This document shows positions 16,467-25,546 of a DNA stretch of 64,000 nucleotides, piece after piece. A program made the translations under genes and the position numbers. This DNA is from Geodermatophilus siccatus (GTDB lineage: Bacteria > Actinomycetota > Actinomycetes > Mycobacteriales > Geodermatophilaceae): the NCBI RefSeq assembly GCF_900103785.1, contig NZ_FNHE01000006.1, positions 1 to 64,000 of the forward strand. The letters run 5' to 3'. Position 1 is the first letter of the stretch. Every line of letters begins with the position of its first letter. The notes under the pieces were generated by a model. That model ran no database searches and was not told where the DNA came from. It saw only the letters and a program-made list of their open reading frames with translations.

Positions 16467-18725
16467 ATGTCCTCGCCCGCCCCCGCGACGCTCGCCTCCT
16501 GGCTGCGCACCCGCAGCGACGAGCAGCTGGCCGCGCTGCTGTCCGCCCGGCCCGACGTGGCCCGCCCCGCGCCGTCCGACGTCGTGGCCCTCGCCAGCCG
16601 GCTGGCCGTGCCCGTGTCGGTCGACCGCGCCCTCGACGAGCTGGACGCCGCCACGCTGCAGGTGCTCGACGTGGTGCTGCTCGCCGACACCGACGGCGTG
16701 GACGCCGCCGACCTGCCCGCCGCGCTGCCCGCGGTGCCCGACGACGTGCTGCAGGGTGCCGTCGACCGGCTCACCACGCGGGCGCTGCTGTGGGGCGACG
16801 ACGTCCTGCACGCCCCCGAGCCGGTGCGCCGCGCGGTCCGCCACCCGGCCGGCCTGGGACGGCGGGCGGGCGAGCTGCGGCTGACGCTGCCGGCCGACCT
16901 GCCGAAGGCGCTGGCCGAGCTGCCGGCCGAGGAGCGCGACGTGCTGCTGCGGCTGGCCGGCGACCGCCCCGTGGGTCACCTCCCCGACACCGACGGCAGC
17001 GCCGCCTCCCCCGCCCGGCGGCTGCTGCAGCGCGGGCTGCTGGCCCGCATCGACGCGCTCAACGTGGAGCTGCCCCGCGAGCTCGGGCTGCAGCTGCGCG
17101 GGGGCCTGCCCTACGGCCCGCCGCGGGTGCGCCCGGAGCCGGCCGTCGTCGAGCGGGACCCGGCCGTCGTCGACCGGCAGGCCGCCGGTGCCGCGATGGA
17201 GGCGATCGGGCGGGTCGGCGAGCTGCTGACCCTGCTCGAGGAGGAGCCGGCGGGGCTGCTGCGCAGCGGGGGCGTCGGCGTCCGCGACCAGAAGCGGCTG
17301 GCCCGCGCCCTGCAGGTGCCGGAGCCCGAGGCGGGCTGGCTGCTGGAGCTGGCGTACGCGGCCGGCCTGCTCGACGTCGGCGGGCCGCACCGCGACGAGT
17401 GGCTGCCCACCCGCGCCTTCGACCTGTGGCGGGAACAGGAGCTGCCCGACCGGTGGGCGACGCTGGCCGCCGGCTGGCTGGCCGCCGTGCGGCTGCCCTC
17501 CCTGGCCGGGCAGCGCGACGTCTCGGGCAAGGCGGTCAACGCCCTGTCCCCCGACCTGGTCCGGCACACCGCGCCGGCGATCCGCCGCTCGGCGCTCAGC
17601 GCGCTGGCCGAGTACCCGCCCGGCCGGGGCGTGGCCGCCGACGACCTGGTCGCGCTGCTGCGCTGGCGCACCCCGCGGCGGGCCGACCGGCTGGCCCCCG
17701 TGCCCGACCTGCTGGCCGAGGCCGCGCGGCTGGGCGTCGTCGTCGGCGGGGTGCTGTCCGGCGGCGGGCGCGGGCTGCTGGCCACCGGTGAGGACGGCGC
17801 GGCGGACGGCATGCGCGGGCTGCTGCCCGACCCGGTCGACCACGTGCTGGCCCAGCCCGACCTGTCGCTGGTGGCGCCCGGCCCGCTGGTGGCCGAGCTC
17901 GCCGACACCCTCGCCGTCGTCGCCGACGTCGAGTCCTCGGGCGGGGCGACGGTGTTCCGGGTGTCGGAGGCCAGCGTGCGCCGCGCCCTGGACTCCGGCT
18001 GGTCGGCCACCGACCTGCACGAGTTCTTCGCCCGCGCCTCGCGGACGCCGGTGCCGCAGGCCCTCGACTACCTGGTGGACGACGTCGCCCGCCAGCACGG
18101 CCGGCTGCGGGTGGGCGCGATCGAGAGCTACGTGCGCTCCGACGACCACGGGCTGCTCTCCCAGGTGCTCAACGACCGGCGCACGGCCAGCGCGGAGCTG
18201 CGCCGCCTCGCGCCCGGGGTGCTGGTCAGCGGGCTGGGGGCCGACGAGGTGCTCACGGTGCTGCGCGGCGCGGGCTACGCCCCGGCCGGCGAGTCCCCCG
18301 GCGGCGCCGTCCTCACCCGCCCGCCGGCCCGGCCGCGCGCCGCGGGCCGCCGTCCCGGGGGGTCGGCCCCGCAGGCGCCGCGGCCCCTCACCGGCGACGA
18401 GGTGGCCGCCACGGTGCGGGAGATCCGCGCCGGCGACGCCGCCCTGGCCGCCCGCCGCGGCGAGGCCGTGCGGCAGGTCCCCGGGGTCACCACGGCGAGC
18501 ACGCTGGAGCTGCTCTCGCGGGCGGTCCGCGAGGGCGTGCCGGTGTGGCTGGGCTACGTCGACGCCCAGGGCAGCGGCAGCCAGCGCGTCGTCCAGCCGG
18601 TGTCGCTGGCCGGCGGCTTCCTGCAGGGCTACGACGAACGCCGGGGGGAGAGCCGGACGTTCGCCGTCCACCGGATCACCTCGGTGGCGCTGGTGGAGGA
18701 CGAGGAGCGGGCCGCGTCGTCCTGA
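16467..18725 (+). CDS. Helicase-associated (XPB/Ssl2 N-terminal-like) protein with WYL-type C-terminus
   Basis: A 752-residue protein conserved next to XPB helicase genes in actinobacteria (M. tuberculosis Rv0862c beside Rv0861c). The N-terminal 450 residues are repeated winged-helix-like segments such as LASWLRTRSDEQLAALLSARPDVA. The middle part (about 450-620) matches the helicase-C-associated domain (DHVLAQPDLSLVAPGPL). The last 75 residues (LLSRAVREGVPVWLGYVDAQ to FAVHRITSVAL) look like a WYL domain, which binds nucleic acid or ligands. There is no Walker motif, so it is not a helicase itself. It probably works with the XPB helicase encoded two genes downstream. Confidence 0.8.
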   Translation: MSSPAPATLASWLRTRSDEQLAALLSARPDVARPAPSDVVALASRLAVPVSVDRALDELDAATLQVLDVVLLADTDGVDAADLPAALPAVPDDVLQGAVDRLTTRALLWGDDVLHAPEPVRRAVRHPAGLGRRAGELRLTLPADLPKALAELPAEERDVLLRLAGDRPVGHLPDTDGSAASPARRLLQRGLLARIDALNVELPRELGLQLRGGLPYGPPRVRPEPAVVERDPAVVDRQAAGAAMEAIGRVGELLTLLEEEPAGLLRSGGVGVRDQKRLARALQVPEPEAGWLLELAYAAGLLDVGGPHRDEWLPTRAFDLWREQELPDRWATLAAGWLAAVRLPSLAGQRDVSGKAVNALSPDLVRHTAPAIRRSALSALAEYPPGRGVAADDLVALLRWRTPRRADRLAPVPDLLAEAARLGVVVGGVLSGGGRGLLATGEDGAADGMRGLLPDPVDHVLAQPDLSLVAPGPLVAELADTLAVVADVESSGGATVFRVSEASVRRALDSGWSATDLHEFFARASRTPVPQALDYLVDDVARQHGRLRVGAIESYVRSDDHGLLSQVLNDRRTASAELRRLAPGVLVSGLGADEVLTVLRGAGYAPAGESPGGAVLTRPPARPRAAGRRPGGSAPQAPRPLTGDEVAATVREIRAGDAALAARRGEAVRQVPGVTTASTLELLSRAVREGVPVWLGYVDAQGSGSQRVVQPVSLAGGFLQGYDERRGESRTFAVHRITSVALVEDEERAASS

Positions 18726-18783
18726 CGTCTCGCACGCGTGAACCGCTTGCCTCCCGCAACGGTCGACGCGACCCTCCCGCTGC

Positions 18784-20067
18784 ATGGGGACCGACGGGAG
18801 CACCGCCGAGCAGCTGGCCACTGCGCTGGGGACGGTGCTGGGGATCGACGACCTGCCCGTCCGGCTGCGGGCGTGGGACGGCTCCGTGGCCGGCCCGCCG
18901 GGCGCTCCGGTGGTCACCGTCCGCGACCGGCGGGCGCTGCGGCGCCTGGTCTGGGCGCCGGGTCAGGTGGGCCTGGGCCGCGCCTACGTCGTCGGGGAGC
19001 TCGACGTGGAGGACGACGTCGTGGCCACCCTGGCGGCCCTGACGACGGCCGGGTGGTCCGCCACCACCGAGCGCCCGCCGGTCCCGACGGTGCGGCAGCG
19101 CGCCTGCCTCGTGGGCACCGCCGCCCGGCTCGGGGCCCTCGGGCCACCTCCTCCGCGGCCGCCGCAGGAGGTGCCGGCACGCCGGTCCGGGCGCCGGCAC
19201 ACCCGGACCCGGGACGCCGCCGCGGTCTCCCACCACTACGACGTGGGCAACGACTTCTACCGCCTCGTCCTCGGCCCGACACTGGTCTACTCGTGCGCCG
19301 TCTGGGCCTCCCCCGCCACCGGCCTGGACGCCGCGCAGGAGGCCAAGCTCGACCTGGTCTGCCGCAAGCTCGCCCTGCGTCCGGGCGCCCGGCTGCTCGA
19401 CGTCGGCTGCGGCTGGGGCAGCCTGGCGCTGCACGCCGCGCAGCGGTACGGGGCCGACGTCGTGGGGGTGACCATCTCCGCCGCGCAGGCGGCGCTGGCC
19501 CGCGAGCGGGTCGCCGCCGCCGGGCTCGCCGACCGGGTGGAGATCCGGGTCCAGGACTACCGCGACGTCCCCGACGGCCCGTTCGACGCCATCAGCTCGA
19601 TCGGCATGGCCGAGCACGTCGGCGCGGCCGGGATGCCGGCGTACGTCGCCACCCTGCGCGACCTGCTCCGCCCCGGCGGCCGGCTGCTCAACCACGCCAT
19701 CGCCCAGAACGCCGGGGACCCCCGCTCGCGCCGCGGCACCTTCATCAACCGGTTCGTCTTCCCCGACGGCGAGCTGCTCCGGCTGGGCGACACCGTCACC
19801 GCGCTGGAGGCCGGCGGCCTGGAGGTGCTCGACGTCGAGGCGCTACGCCGGCACTACGCGCTCACCCTGCGGGCCTGGCTGGAGCGCCTGGAGAAGCACT
19901 GGGACGCCGCGGTGGCCGCCAGCGACGAGGGCCGGGCGCGGGTGTGGCGGCTGTACATGGCGGCCAGCGCCCTGGCGTTCGAGACCGGGCGGCTGGGGGT
20001 CGACCAGGTGCTCACCCGGCGTCCCGGCGGTGAGGAGCCGCCGCTGCGCCTGCGCGCCTGGCTGTGA
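18784..20067 (+). CDS. Cyclopropane-fatty-acyl-phospholipid synthase-family methyltransferase
   Basis: A 427-residue SAM-dependent methyltransferase of the CFA/mycolate-cyclopropane synthase group, which adds a methylene or methyl group to unsaturated acyl chains of membrane phospholipids. Motifs: VSHHYDVGNDFYRLVLGP just before the catalytic domain, the SAM loop LLDVGCGWGSLALHAA near residues 203-219, and SIGMAEHVG. A ~140-residue N-terminal domain is present, as in CFA synthases. Near the end QR/YGADVVG and a helical tail follow. It is inserted between the helicase-associated gene and XPB, which are neighbours in mycobacteria. ATG 18784 was chosen. Confidence 0.85.
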   Translation: MGTDGSTAEQLATALGTVLGIDDLPVRLRAWDGSVAGPPGAPVVTVRDRRALRRLVWAPGQVGLGRAYVVGELDVEDDVVATLAALTTAGWSATTERPPVPTVRQRACLVGTAARLGALGPPPPRPPQEVPARRSGRRHTRTRDAAAVSHHYDVGNDFYRLVLGPTLVYSCAVWASPATGLDAAQEAKLDLVCRKLALRPGARLLDVGCGWGSLALHAAQRYGADVVGVTISAAQAALARERVAAAGLADRVEIRVQDYRDVPDGPFDAISSIGMAEHVGAAGMPAYVATLRDLLRPGGRLLNHAIAQNAGDPRSRRGTFINRFVFPDGELLRLGDTVTALEAGGLEVLDVEALRRHYALTLRAWLERLEKHWDAAVAASDEGRARVWRLYMAASALAFETGRLGVDQVLTRRPGGEEPPLRLRAWL

Positions 20068-20170
20068 GCCCAGGTCACACGCTCAGCGGGAAGGGCCTGT
20101 CGGTCCCCGTGGTTACCGTGTCGGAGGCCGTGCGCGGCCGCCGTCCCCTCCCGCCTGCCGAAAGGTCCCC

Positions 20171-21856
20171 GTGAACGACGGACCCCTCATCGTCCAGTCG
20201 GACAAGACGCTGCTGCTCGAGGTCGACCACCCGGCCGCCCGCGAGTGCCGCGCGGCGATCGCGCCGTTCGCCGAGCTCGAGCGCTCGCCCGAGCACGTGC
20301 ACACCTACCGGGTGACGCCGCTGGCGCTGTGGAACGCGCGCGCCGCCGGGCACGACGCCGAGCAGGTCGTCGACGCGCTGGTCCGCTACTCGCGCTACCC
20401 CGTGCCGCACGCGCTGCTGGTCGACGTCGCCGACACGATGGACCGCTTCGGCCGGCTGACCCTGCAGAACGACCCGGTGCACGGGCTGGTCCTCACCAGC
20501 TCCGACCGGGCGGTGCTCGAGGAGGTCGTCCGCAGCAAGAAGGTCGCCCCGATGCTGGGCGCGCGGATCGACGGCGACACCGTCGTCGTCCACCCCTCCG
20601 AGCGCGGCCGGCTCAAGCAGGCGCTGCTCAAGGTCGGCTGGCCGGCCGAGGACCTCGCCGGCTACGTCGACGGCCAGGCGCACCCGATCGAGCTGGCGCA
20701 GGACGGCTGGCACCTGCGCGACTACCAGCAGGAGGCCGTCGAGGGCTTCTGGCAGGGCGGCTCGGGCGTCGTCGTCCTCCCCTGTGGTGCGGGCAAGACG
20801 CTGGTCGGCGCCGCGGCGATGGCCGAGGCCAGGGCGACGACGCTGATCCTGGTGACCAACACCGTCTCCGGTCGGCAGTGGAAGCGCGAGCTGCTGGCCC
20901 GCACCTCGCTGACCGAGGACGAGATCGGCGAGTACTCCGGCGAGCGCAAGGAGATCCGCCCGGTCACCATCGCGACCTACCAGGTGATCACCACCCGCCG
21001 GAAGGGCGAGTACCGGCACCTGGACCTCTTCGACGCGCAGGACTGGGGGCTGATCGTCTACGACGAGGTGCACCTGCTGCCCGCGCCGATCTTCCGGCTC
21101 ACCGCCGACCTGCAGTCCCGCCGCCGGCTGGGCCTGACCGCCACGCTGGTGCGCGAGGACGGCCGGGAGGACGACGTCTTCTCGCTGATCGGCCCGAAGC
21201 GCTACGACGCCCCGTGGAAGGACATCGAGTCCCAGGGCTACATCGCGCCGGCCGAGTGCATCGAGGTCCGGGTGTCGCTCGACGACGAGGAGCGGATGAC
21301 CTACGCGGTCGCCGAGCCCGAGGAGCGCTACCGGATCGCCGCGACCGCGACGTCGAAGCTGCCGGTGATCCGCCGGGTGCTCGACCGGCACCCCGACGAG
21401 CAGAAGCTGGTGATCGGCGCGTACCTCGACCAGCTCGACGAGCTCGGCCGGGCGCTGGACGCCCCGGTCATCCAGGGCTCGACCACCAACCGGGAGCGGG
21501 AGAAGCTCTTCGACGCCTTCCGCGCCGGGGAGATCAAGACGCTGGTGGTGTCCAAGGTCGCCAACTTCTCCATCGACCTGCCCGAGGCCGCGGTCGCCGT
21601 CCAGGTGTCGGGCACCTTCGGGTCGCGGCAGGAGGAGGCCCAGCGGCTGGGCCGGGTGCTGCGCCCCAAGGCCGACGGCCGGCAGGCGCACTTCTACACC
21701 GTGGTCAGCCGCGACACCCTCGACGCCGAGTACGCCGCCCACCGGCAGCGCTTCCTGGCCGAGCAGGGCTACGCGTACACGATCGTCGACGCCGCCGACC
21801 TGGCCGGCCCGGGTGAGGTCAACGGCCCCGACTGGGTGGACGAGCCCGCCGACTGA
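20171..21856 (+). CDS. DNA repair helicase XPB (bacterial SF2)
   Basis: A 561-residue 3'-5' SF2 helicase of the bacterial XPB type, thought to unwind DNA in repair. The N-terminal 180 residues form the damage-recognition-like domain (QSDKTLLLEVDHP). Helicase motifs: VVLPCGAGKTLVGAA near 205 (Walker A), IVYDEVHLLPAP (DEVH), GLTATLVREDGREDDVF (motif III), and C-terminal VVSKVANFSIDLPEA and QRLGRVLRPKADG (motif VI). GTG 20171 has AAGGT upstream and is the normal start. Length matches mycobacterial XPB. It stands just after the CFA-like gene, with a repeat element right behind its stop. Confidence 0.95.
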   Translation: MNDGPLIVQSDKTLLLEVDHPAARECRAAIAPFAELERSPEHVHTYRVTPLALWNARAAGHDAEQVVDALVRYSRYPVPHALLVDVADTMDRFGRLTLQNDPVHGLVLTSSDRAVLEEVVRSKKVAPMLGARIDGDTVVVHPSERGRLKQALLKVGWPAEDLAGYVDGQAHPIELAQDGWHLRDYQQEAVEGFWQGGSGVVVLPCGAGKTLVGAAAMAEARATTLILVTNTVSGRQWKRELLARTSLTEDEIGEYSGERKEIRPVTIATYQVITTRRKGEYRHLDLFDAQDWGLIVYDEVHLLPAPIFRLTADLQSRRRLGLTATLVREDGREDDVFSLIGPKRYDAPWKDIESQGYIAPAECIEVRVSLDDEERMTYAVAEPEERYRIAATATSKLPVIRRVLDRHPDEQKLVIGAYLDQLDELGRALDAPVIQGSTTNREREKLFDAFRAGEIKTLVVSKVANFSIDLPEAAVAVQVSGTFGSRQEEAQRLGRVLRPKADGRQAHFYTVVSRDTLDAEYAAHRQRFLAEQGYAYTIVDAADLAGPGEVNGPDWVDEPAD

Positions 21857-21858
21857 CG

Positions 21859-21912
21859 AAGGACCCTCTGCCCCCCACCACTCGCGAGCTCGCGGCGGGA
21901 CCTGGCCGCGGT
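21859..21912 (+). repeat. 3'-UTR repeat family R copy 2, behind XPB
   Basis: The element starts AAGGACCCTCTGCCCCCCAC two bases after the XPB stop, continues with CTCGCGAGCTCGCGGCGGGACC and runs into the CCGCGGTG segment of the other repeat family. Unlike copies 1 and 3, its outer CCC/GGG stem is incomplete. Confidence 0.6.
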
Positions 21913-22027
21913 GCGACGCCGGACGAGCGGGGGCCCGGAGGGTCCCCCGAGGAGGGTGGGACCGCACGGCCCCGCCCTAGGGGGACGGCACCTGGGTGCG
22001 GTGCGACCCGGAGGGTCGCTGTGTCAT
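21913..22027 (-). repeat. Composite intergenic repeat overlapping the luxR 3' end
   Basis: Contains in order (plus strand) GACGAGCGGGGGCCCGGAGG, GAGGAGGG, then GGGGGACGGCACCTGGGTGC and the hairpin GCGACCC-GGA-GGGTCGC at 22003-22019. Bases 21977-22027 are coding for the last residues of the LuxR-type regulator on the minus strand. It is a single copy of the unit tandemly repeated at 7.8 kb. Confidence 0.75.
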
Positions 22028-24274
22028 CGTCCACGCGGCGATCTGCGCGCGGGAGCGGAAGCCCAGCCGGGTGAGGATCTGCTCGACGTGCGACTCCGCC
22101 GTCCGCGGTGAGATGACCAGCCGCGCGGCGATCTCCCGGTCGGTCAGCCCCTGGGCCACCAGGTCGGCCACCTCCCGCTGGCGGCGGGTCAGCGGGCCGG
22201 ACGGCGGGGGCGTCGGCGTCCCCGCCACCGGCCCCTCCCCCAGTGCCAGCGCGACCGCCGACGCCCGCTCGAGGGCGCTGCCCTCGGCGTGCCGGGCGCC
22301 CCACCGCTGCTCGCCGAGGGCGCGACGGGCCACCCTCGTCCAGCGGTCGTCCACCGCGGTCAGCGGCCCCGGTAGCCGGGCGGGCACCGACCGCCAGACC
22401 GCGTCGGCCGCGCCGGCCAGCCGGGCGGCCGTCTCGGCATCCCCACGGGCGGCCGCGGTCCAGCCGAGGGCGGTCACGCAGAGCGCGACGCCGCTGCGGT
22501 CGTCGACCTCCCGCATGAGTCGCAGCGCCTGCTCCTCGAGCCGGGTGGCCGCTGCCGGGTCGCCGGCCGCCAGCCGCACCAGGCCCTGCCCCCAGAGGGC
22601 GTGGGACCGGGTCCACGGGTCCGCGGCTCCGGCGAGGCTCGTGACCAAGGCTGCGTCGGCGGATCCGAGATCGCCGGCGAGCAGGGCGGTCACCCCGACG
22701 TCGGCCCAGCAGAAGGCCGCGGCCGACGCTCCGGCCGCCTCGTGCTCCGCGGCCGCGGCGCGCAGCAGGCGGTCGGCCGCCGCCAGGTCGGCACGGAACA
22801 GCGCCGCCTGGCCGAGGTACTGGGTGGCCAGCGCGGCCACCGCCGGCTGGTCCAGCGCCCGCGCGTCCCGGAGCCCCTCCTCCAGCAGCGGGACGGCGGT
22901 GTCCGGGTCGGTCGCGACGAGGGCGAGGTATCCGGCGACGACCCGGGCCCGCGCCCGCTCGGGGCAGCGTGCCGGCACCGCCCGCAGCAGCAGGTCCAGC
23001 CAGCGCCGTCCCTCGCCGAGGTGGCCGCGGGCCGCCCAGTACAGCCAGGTGTCGGCGGCGGTCGCGAGCCCGGCCGCCTCCTCGCCGGGCGTGCGCAGGC
23101 AGTGCTCCAGCGCAGGGGCGAGCTCGGCGTGCACCCCGGCCAGCCGGTCGAAGGCGGCCACCTGCCCGGGGCCGAGGAACTCCGCCGCCGCGTCGGCCAC
23201 GAGCCGGGCGCACCAGTCCCGGTGCCGCCGGTGCACCACCTGCTCCTGCCCCGACGCCGCGAGCAGGTCGCGACCGAACGCCCGGACGGTCTCCAGCATC
23301 CCGAACCGGCTCCCGGCGCCGTTCCGGACGACGGTGAGCAGCGAGGCGTCGACCAGCCCGCCGATCGCGTCGAGCAGGTCCGCCTCCGGAAGCCCGTCGT
23401 CCGCGCACACCGCCTCGGCGGCCGCCAGGTCGAAACCCCCGGCGAAGACCGAAGAGCGCGCCCACAGCAGCCGCTCGCGCCCGCCGAGCAGGTCCGCGCT
23501 CCACTCCATCGTCGCCCGCAGCGTTCGGTGCCGGTCCGGCCCCGCGGCCCCGGGCCGGCGCAGCAGCCCGAAGCGGTCGTCGAGCCGGTCCAGCAGCTCG
23601 GCCGGGGTCAGCGTGCGCAACCGGACGGCGGCCAGCTCGATCGCCAGGGGGATGCCGTCCAGCCTCCGGCACAGCTCGGCGAGGGTGCCGTCGTCCGCCG
23701 GGGTCAGCACCAGGTCGGGGGCCGCCGCCCGGGCCCGCTGACCGAGCAGCGCCACCGCCTCGGATCCCGCACCGACCGGCAGCGGCGGCACCGCGAGCAG
23801 CGCCTCCCCCGGCAGGTCCAGCGGCGTCCGGCTCGTGGCCAGGACCGACAGGCCGGGGCAGGCGGGGGTGAGCGCGTCGAGCAGCACGGCGCAGGCGTCA
23901 CGCAGGTGCTCGCAGTTGTCGAGCACCAGCAGCACCCGCCGCTCGCCGAGGACGTCGGCCAGCGACGCCGGGAGCCAGCGGCCCGTGCTGTCCCGGACGT
24001 CGAAGGCGGCCGCGACCTGCGCGGCGGCGAGCGCGGGGTCGGCGACCGCGGTGAGGTCGGCCAGCACGACCCCGTCGGGGAAGGACCGGCGCAGCTCGTC
24101 GGCGGCCCGCAGGGCCAGCCGGGTCTTGCCCACCCCGCCCGGCCCCACCAGCGTCACCAGCCGCGACTCCGCCAGCAGCTCGCGCACCCGGCCCAGCTCG
24201 GCCCGCCGGCCGACGAACGAGCTGCGCTCGGCCGGCAGCCGGGACCCCGTCGCGGGGGCTGCCCGCCGCACCAT
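21977..24274 (-). CDS. LuxR-family transcriptional regulator with NB-ARC-type ATPase and TPR-like region
   Basis: A 765-residue signal-transducing ATPase. It starts with SSFVGRRAELGRVRELL, then Walker A VGPGGVGKTRLALRAA near residue 45 and Walker B VLLVLDNCEHL near 115; SRTPLDLPGE and CRRLDGIPLAIELAA are typical of AfsR/NB-ARC-like ATPases. The middle third is Ala/Leu-rich and TPR-like. The C-terminal HTH (LTRRQREVADLVAQGLTDREIA, then SPRTAESHVEQIL) is LuxR type. The family ends soon after RAQIAAW; here about 14 extra residues come from the intergenic repeat. It is divergent from a DUF4242-like gene across a 9-bp inverted repeat. Ligand and targets are unknown. Confidence 0.9.
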   Translation of the reverse strand: MVRRAAPATGSRLPAERSSFVGRRAELGRVRELLAESRLVTLVGPGGVGKTRLALRAADELRRSFPDGVVLADLTAVADPALAAAQVAAAFDVRDSTGRWLPASLADVLGERRVLLVLDNCEHLRDACAVLLDALTPACPGLSVLATSRTPLDLPGEALLAVPPLPVGAGSEAVALLGQRARAAAPDLVLTPADDGTLAELCRRLDGIPLAIELAAVRLRTLTPAELLDRLDDRFGLLRRPGAAGPDRHRTLRATMEWSADLLGGRERLLWARSSVFAGGFDLAAAEAVCADDGLPEADLLDAIGGLVDASLLTVVRNGAGSRFGMLETVRAFGRDLLAASGQEQVVHRRHRDWCARLVADAAAEFLGPGQVAAFDRLAGVHAELAPALEHCLRTPGEEAAGLATAADTWLYWAARGHLGEGRRWLDLLLRAVPARCPERARARVVAGYLALVATDPDTAVPLLEEGLRDARALDQPAVAALATQYLGQAALFRADLAAADRLLRAAAAEHEAAGASAAAFCWADVGVTALLAGDLGSADAALVTSLAGAADPWTRSHALWGQGLVRLAAGDPAAATRLEEQALRLMREVDDRSGVALCVTALGWTAAARGDAETAARLAGAADAVWRSVPARLPGPLTAVDDRWTRVARRALGEQRWGARHAEGSALERASAVALALGEGPVAGTPTPPPSGPLTRRQREVADLVAQGLTDREIAARLVISPRTAESHVEQILTRLGFRSRAQIAAWTMTQRPSGSHRTQVPSP

Positions 24275-24295
24275 GGCCGGGGACCGTAGCGGCCG

Positions 24296-24323
24296 GGTAC
24301 GGGTGCGTGGGAGGACCCGTACC
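24296..24323. promoter_or_regulatory. Candidate operator between luxR and DUF4242/CPBP genes
   Basis: GGTACGGGT (24296-24304) and ACCCGTACC (24315-24323) form a perfect 9-bp inverted repeat with a 10-base spacer, 21 bases before the regulator's ATG in the divergent promoter region. The geometry fits a dimeric regulator site, perhaps of the LuxR protein itself. Function is inferred. Confidence 0.4.
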
Positions 24324-24378
24324 ACCCTCCGGGAGATGCCCGCTGTGCGCACCGCCCGCCGGCGGCGAGCGTGGCCGC

Positions 24379-24696
24379 ATGGGCGCGCGCGGGCACGGGG
24401 AGACCGGGCTCTTCCTCGTGCAGTTCCGCAGCTGCCCGCCGTCGGTGGCCGACGCGGTGGAGATGCACCGCGCCCTCCGCCGGGCGGTGACCCGGCTCGG
24501 CGCGGCCGGGACGGCGATCCGCTGGTGCGCCGCCTGGATCCTCCCCGACGAGTGCCGGTGCCTGTGCCTGGTGCAGGCGGCACGGCAGGCCGACGTCGTC
24601 CTCGCCCGCGACCTGGCCGCCCTGCCCACCGCGTCCGTCGCCCCGGCCCGCGCGCTGGACGGGCCTCCCCTCCCCCGAACCGGAAGCAGGTCCTGA
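24379..24696 (+). CDS. Small DUF4242-like protein
   Basis: A 105-residue protein with GLFLVQFRSCPPSVADAVEMH at the start and WILPDECRCLCLVQAARQADVV in the middle. The pattern FLV..F...(P) then (P)DE..C.C...A is that of DUF4242-like small ferredoxin-fold proteins, which have been called nickel-binding. The match is moderate. ATG 24379 was chosen; it lacks a strong ribosome binding site. The stop is one base before the start of the CPBP protease, so the two are probably co-transcribed and may be controlled by the divergent LuxR regulator. Confidence 0.5.
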   Translation: MGARGHGETGLFLVQFRSCPPSVADAVEMHRALRRAVTRLGAAGTAIRWCAAWILPDECRCLCLVQAARQADVVLARDLAALPTASVAPARALDGPPLPRTGSRS

Positions 24697-24697
24697 C

Positions 24698-25546
24698 ATG
24701 TCCGCCACCGACGCCCGCCGTCCCGTCCCCACCGCGGCCGGCGGCCTGCGCGGCCGGGTCGCCCGGCGCCCGCTGACCGCCTTCCTCGTCCTGGTCGCCG
24801 TCGTGGGGTGGCCGCTCATGTCGCTGCCCGCGCTCACCACCCACGGGGTCCTGCCCGGCGGGCCGCTCCCGCAGGAGCCGTTCGCCCTCGGGACGACGCT
24901 GCTGGTGATGCTGCCCGCCGCGCTGTGGGTCACCGCGGTCGCCGACGGGCGCTCCGCCGTCCGGGTCCTGCTCCGCCGCGCCGTGCAGTGGCGCTTCGGC
25001 GCCGGCTGGTGGGCCGCGGTGCTGCTGGCCCTGCCGGTGCTCACCCTCGCCGTCGGGGTGGCCGCGGGGCAGGGCCTGCAGACCGGCGACCTGCTCGCGA
25101 CGCTGGCGTCCGGCGCCCTCTCCGTGGTGGCCGCGGTGCTGCTCGTGCACCTGTGGGAGGAGACGGTGTGGGCCGGTTTCTTCCAGGGCCGCCTGGAGCG
25201 GCGGCACGGCTTCCTCGCGGCCGCCGCGCTGACCGCCGTCCCGTTCGCGGCGGTCCACCTGCCGCTGGCCTTCATCGGCGACCTGACGCCCGGCGGCGTC
25301 GGCCTCGCCGCCGGCGGGCTGCTGGTGCTCGGGGTGCTGATGCGGCTCCTGGTGGGCGCCACCGTGCGCGGCGCCGCCGGCAGCCTGCTGGCCGCCGGGA
25401 TCGTGCACGCGACGTTCAACGCCTCCAACAACGAGGGCAACCTGGTCGACGACCTGCTCGCCGGCGGCCAGCCCACGCTCTACGCGGTCGTCGCCGCGGT
25501 GCTGTTCACGGCCGGCGCCCTGCTCGCGGTGCGGGGCCGGCGCTGA
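24698..25546 (+). CDS. CPBP family intramembrane glutamic endopeptidase
   Basis: A 282-residue membrane protease of the CAAX/ABI (CPBP, Rce1-like) family with about eight helices. Catalytic motifs: LWEETVWAGFFQGRLE near residues 151-165 (paired Glu), VPFAAVHLPLAF (His), and AAGIVHATFNASNN (second His and Asn). In bacteria such enzymes process peptides or give immunity to bacteriocins. It follows the DUF4242-like gene with a one-base gap. Its stop codon is followed without a gap by the coding remnant of an antitoxin whose front half is missing. Confidence 0.85.
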   Translation: MSATDARRPVPTAAGGLRGRVARRPLTAFLVLVAVVGWPLMSLPALTTHGVLPGGPLPQEPFALGTTLLVMLPAALWVTAVADGRSAVRVLLRRAVQWRFGAGWWAAVLLALPVLTLAVGVAAGQGLQTGDLLATLASGALSVVAAVLLVHLWEETVWAGFFQGRLERRHGFLAAAALTAVPFAAVHLPLAFIGDLTPGGVGLAAGGLLVLGVLMRLLVGATVRGAAGSLLAAGIVHATFNASNNEGNLVDDLLAGGQPTLYAVVAAVLFTAGALLAVRGRR

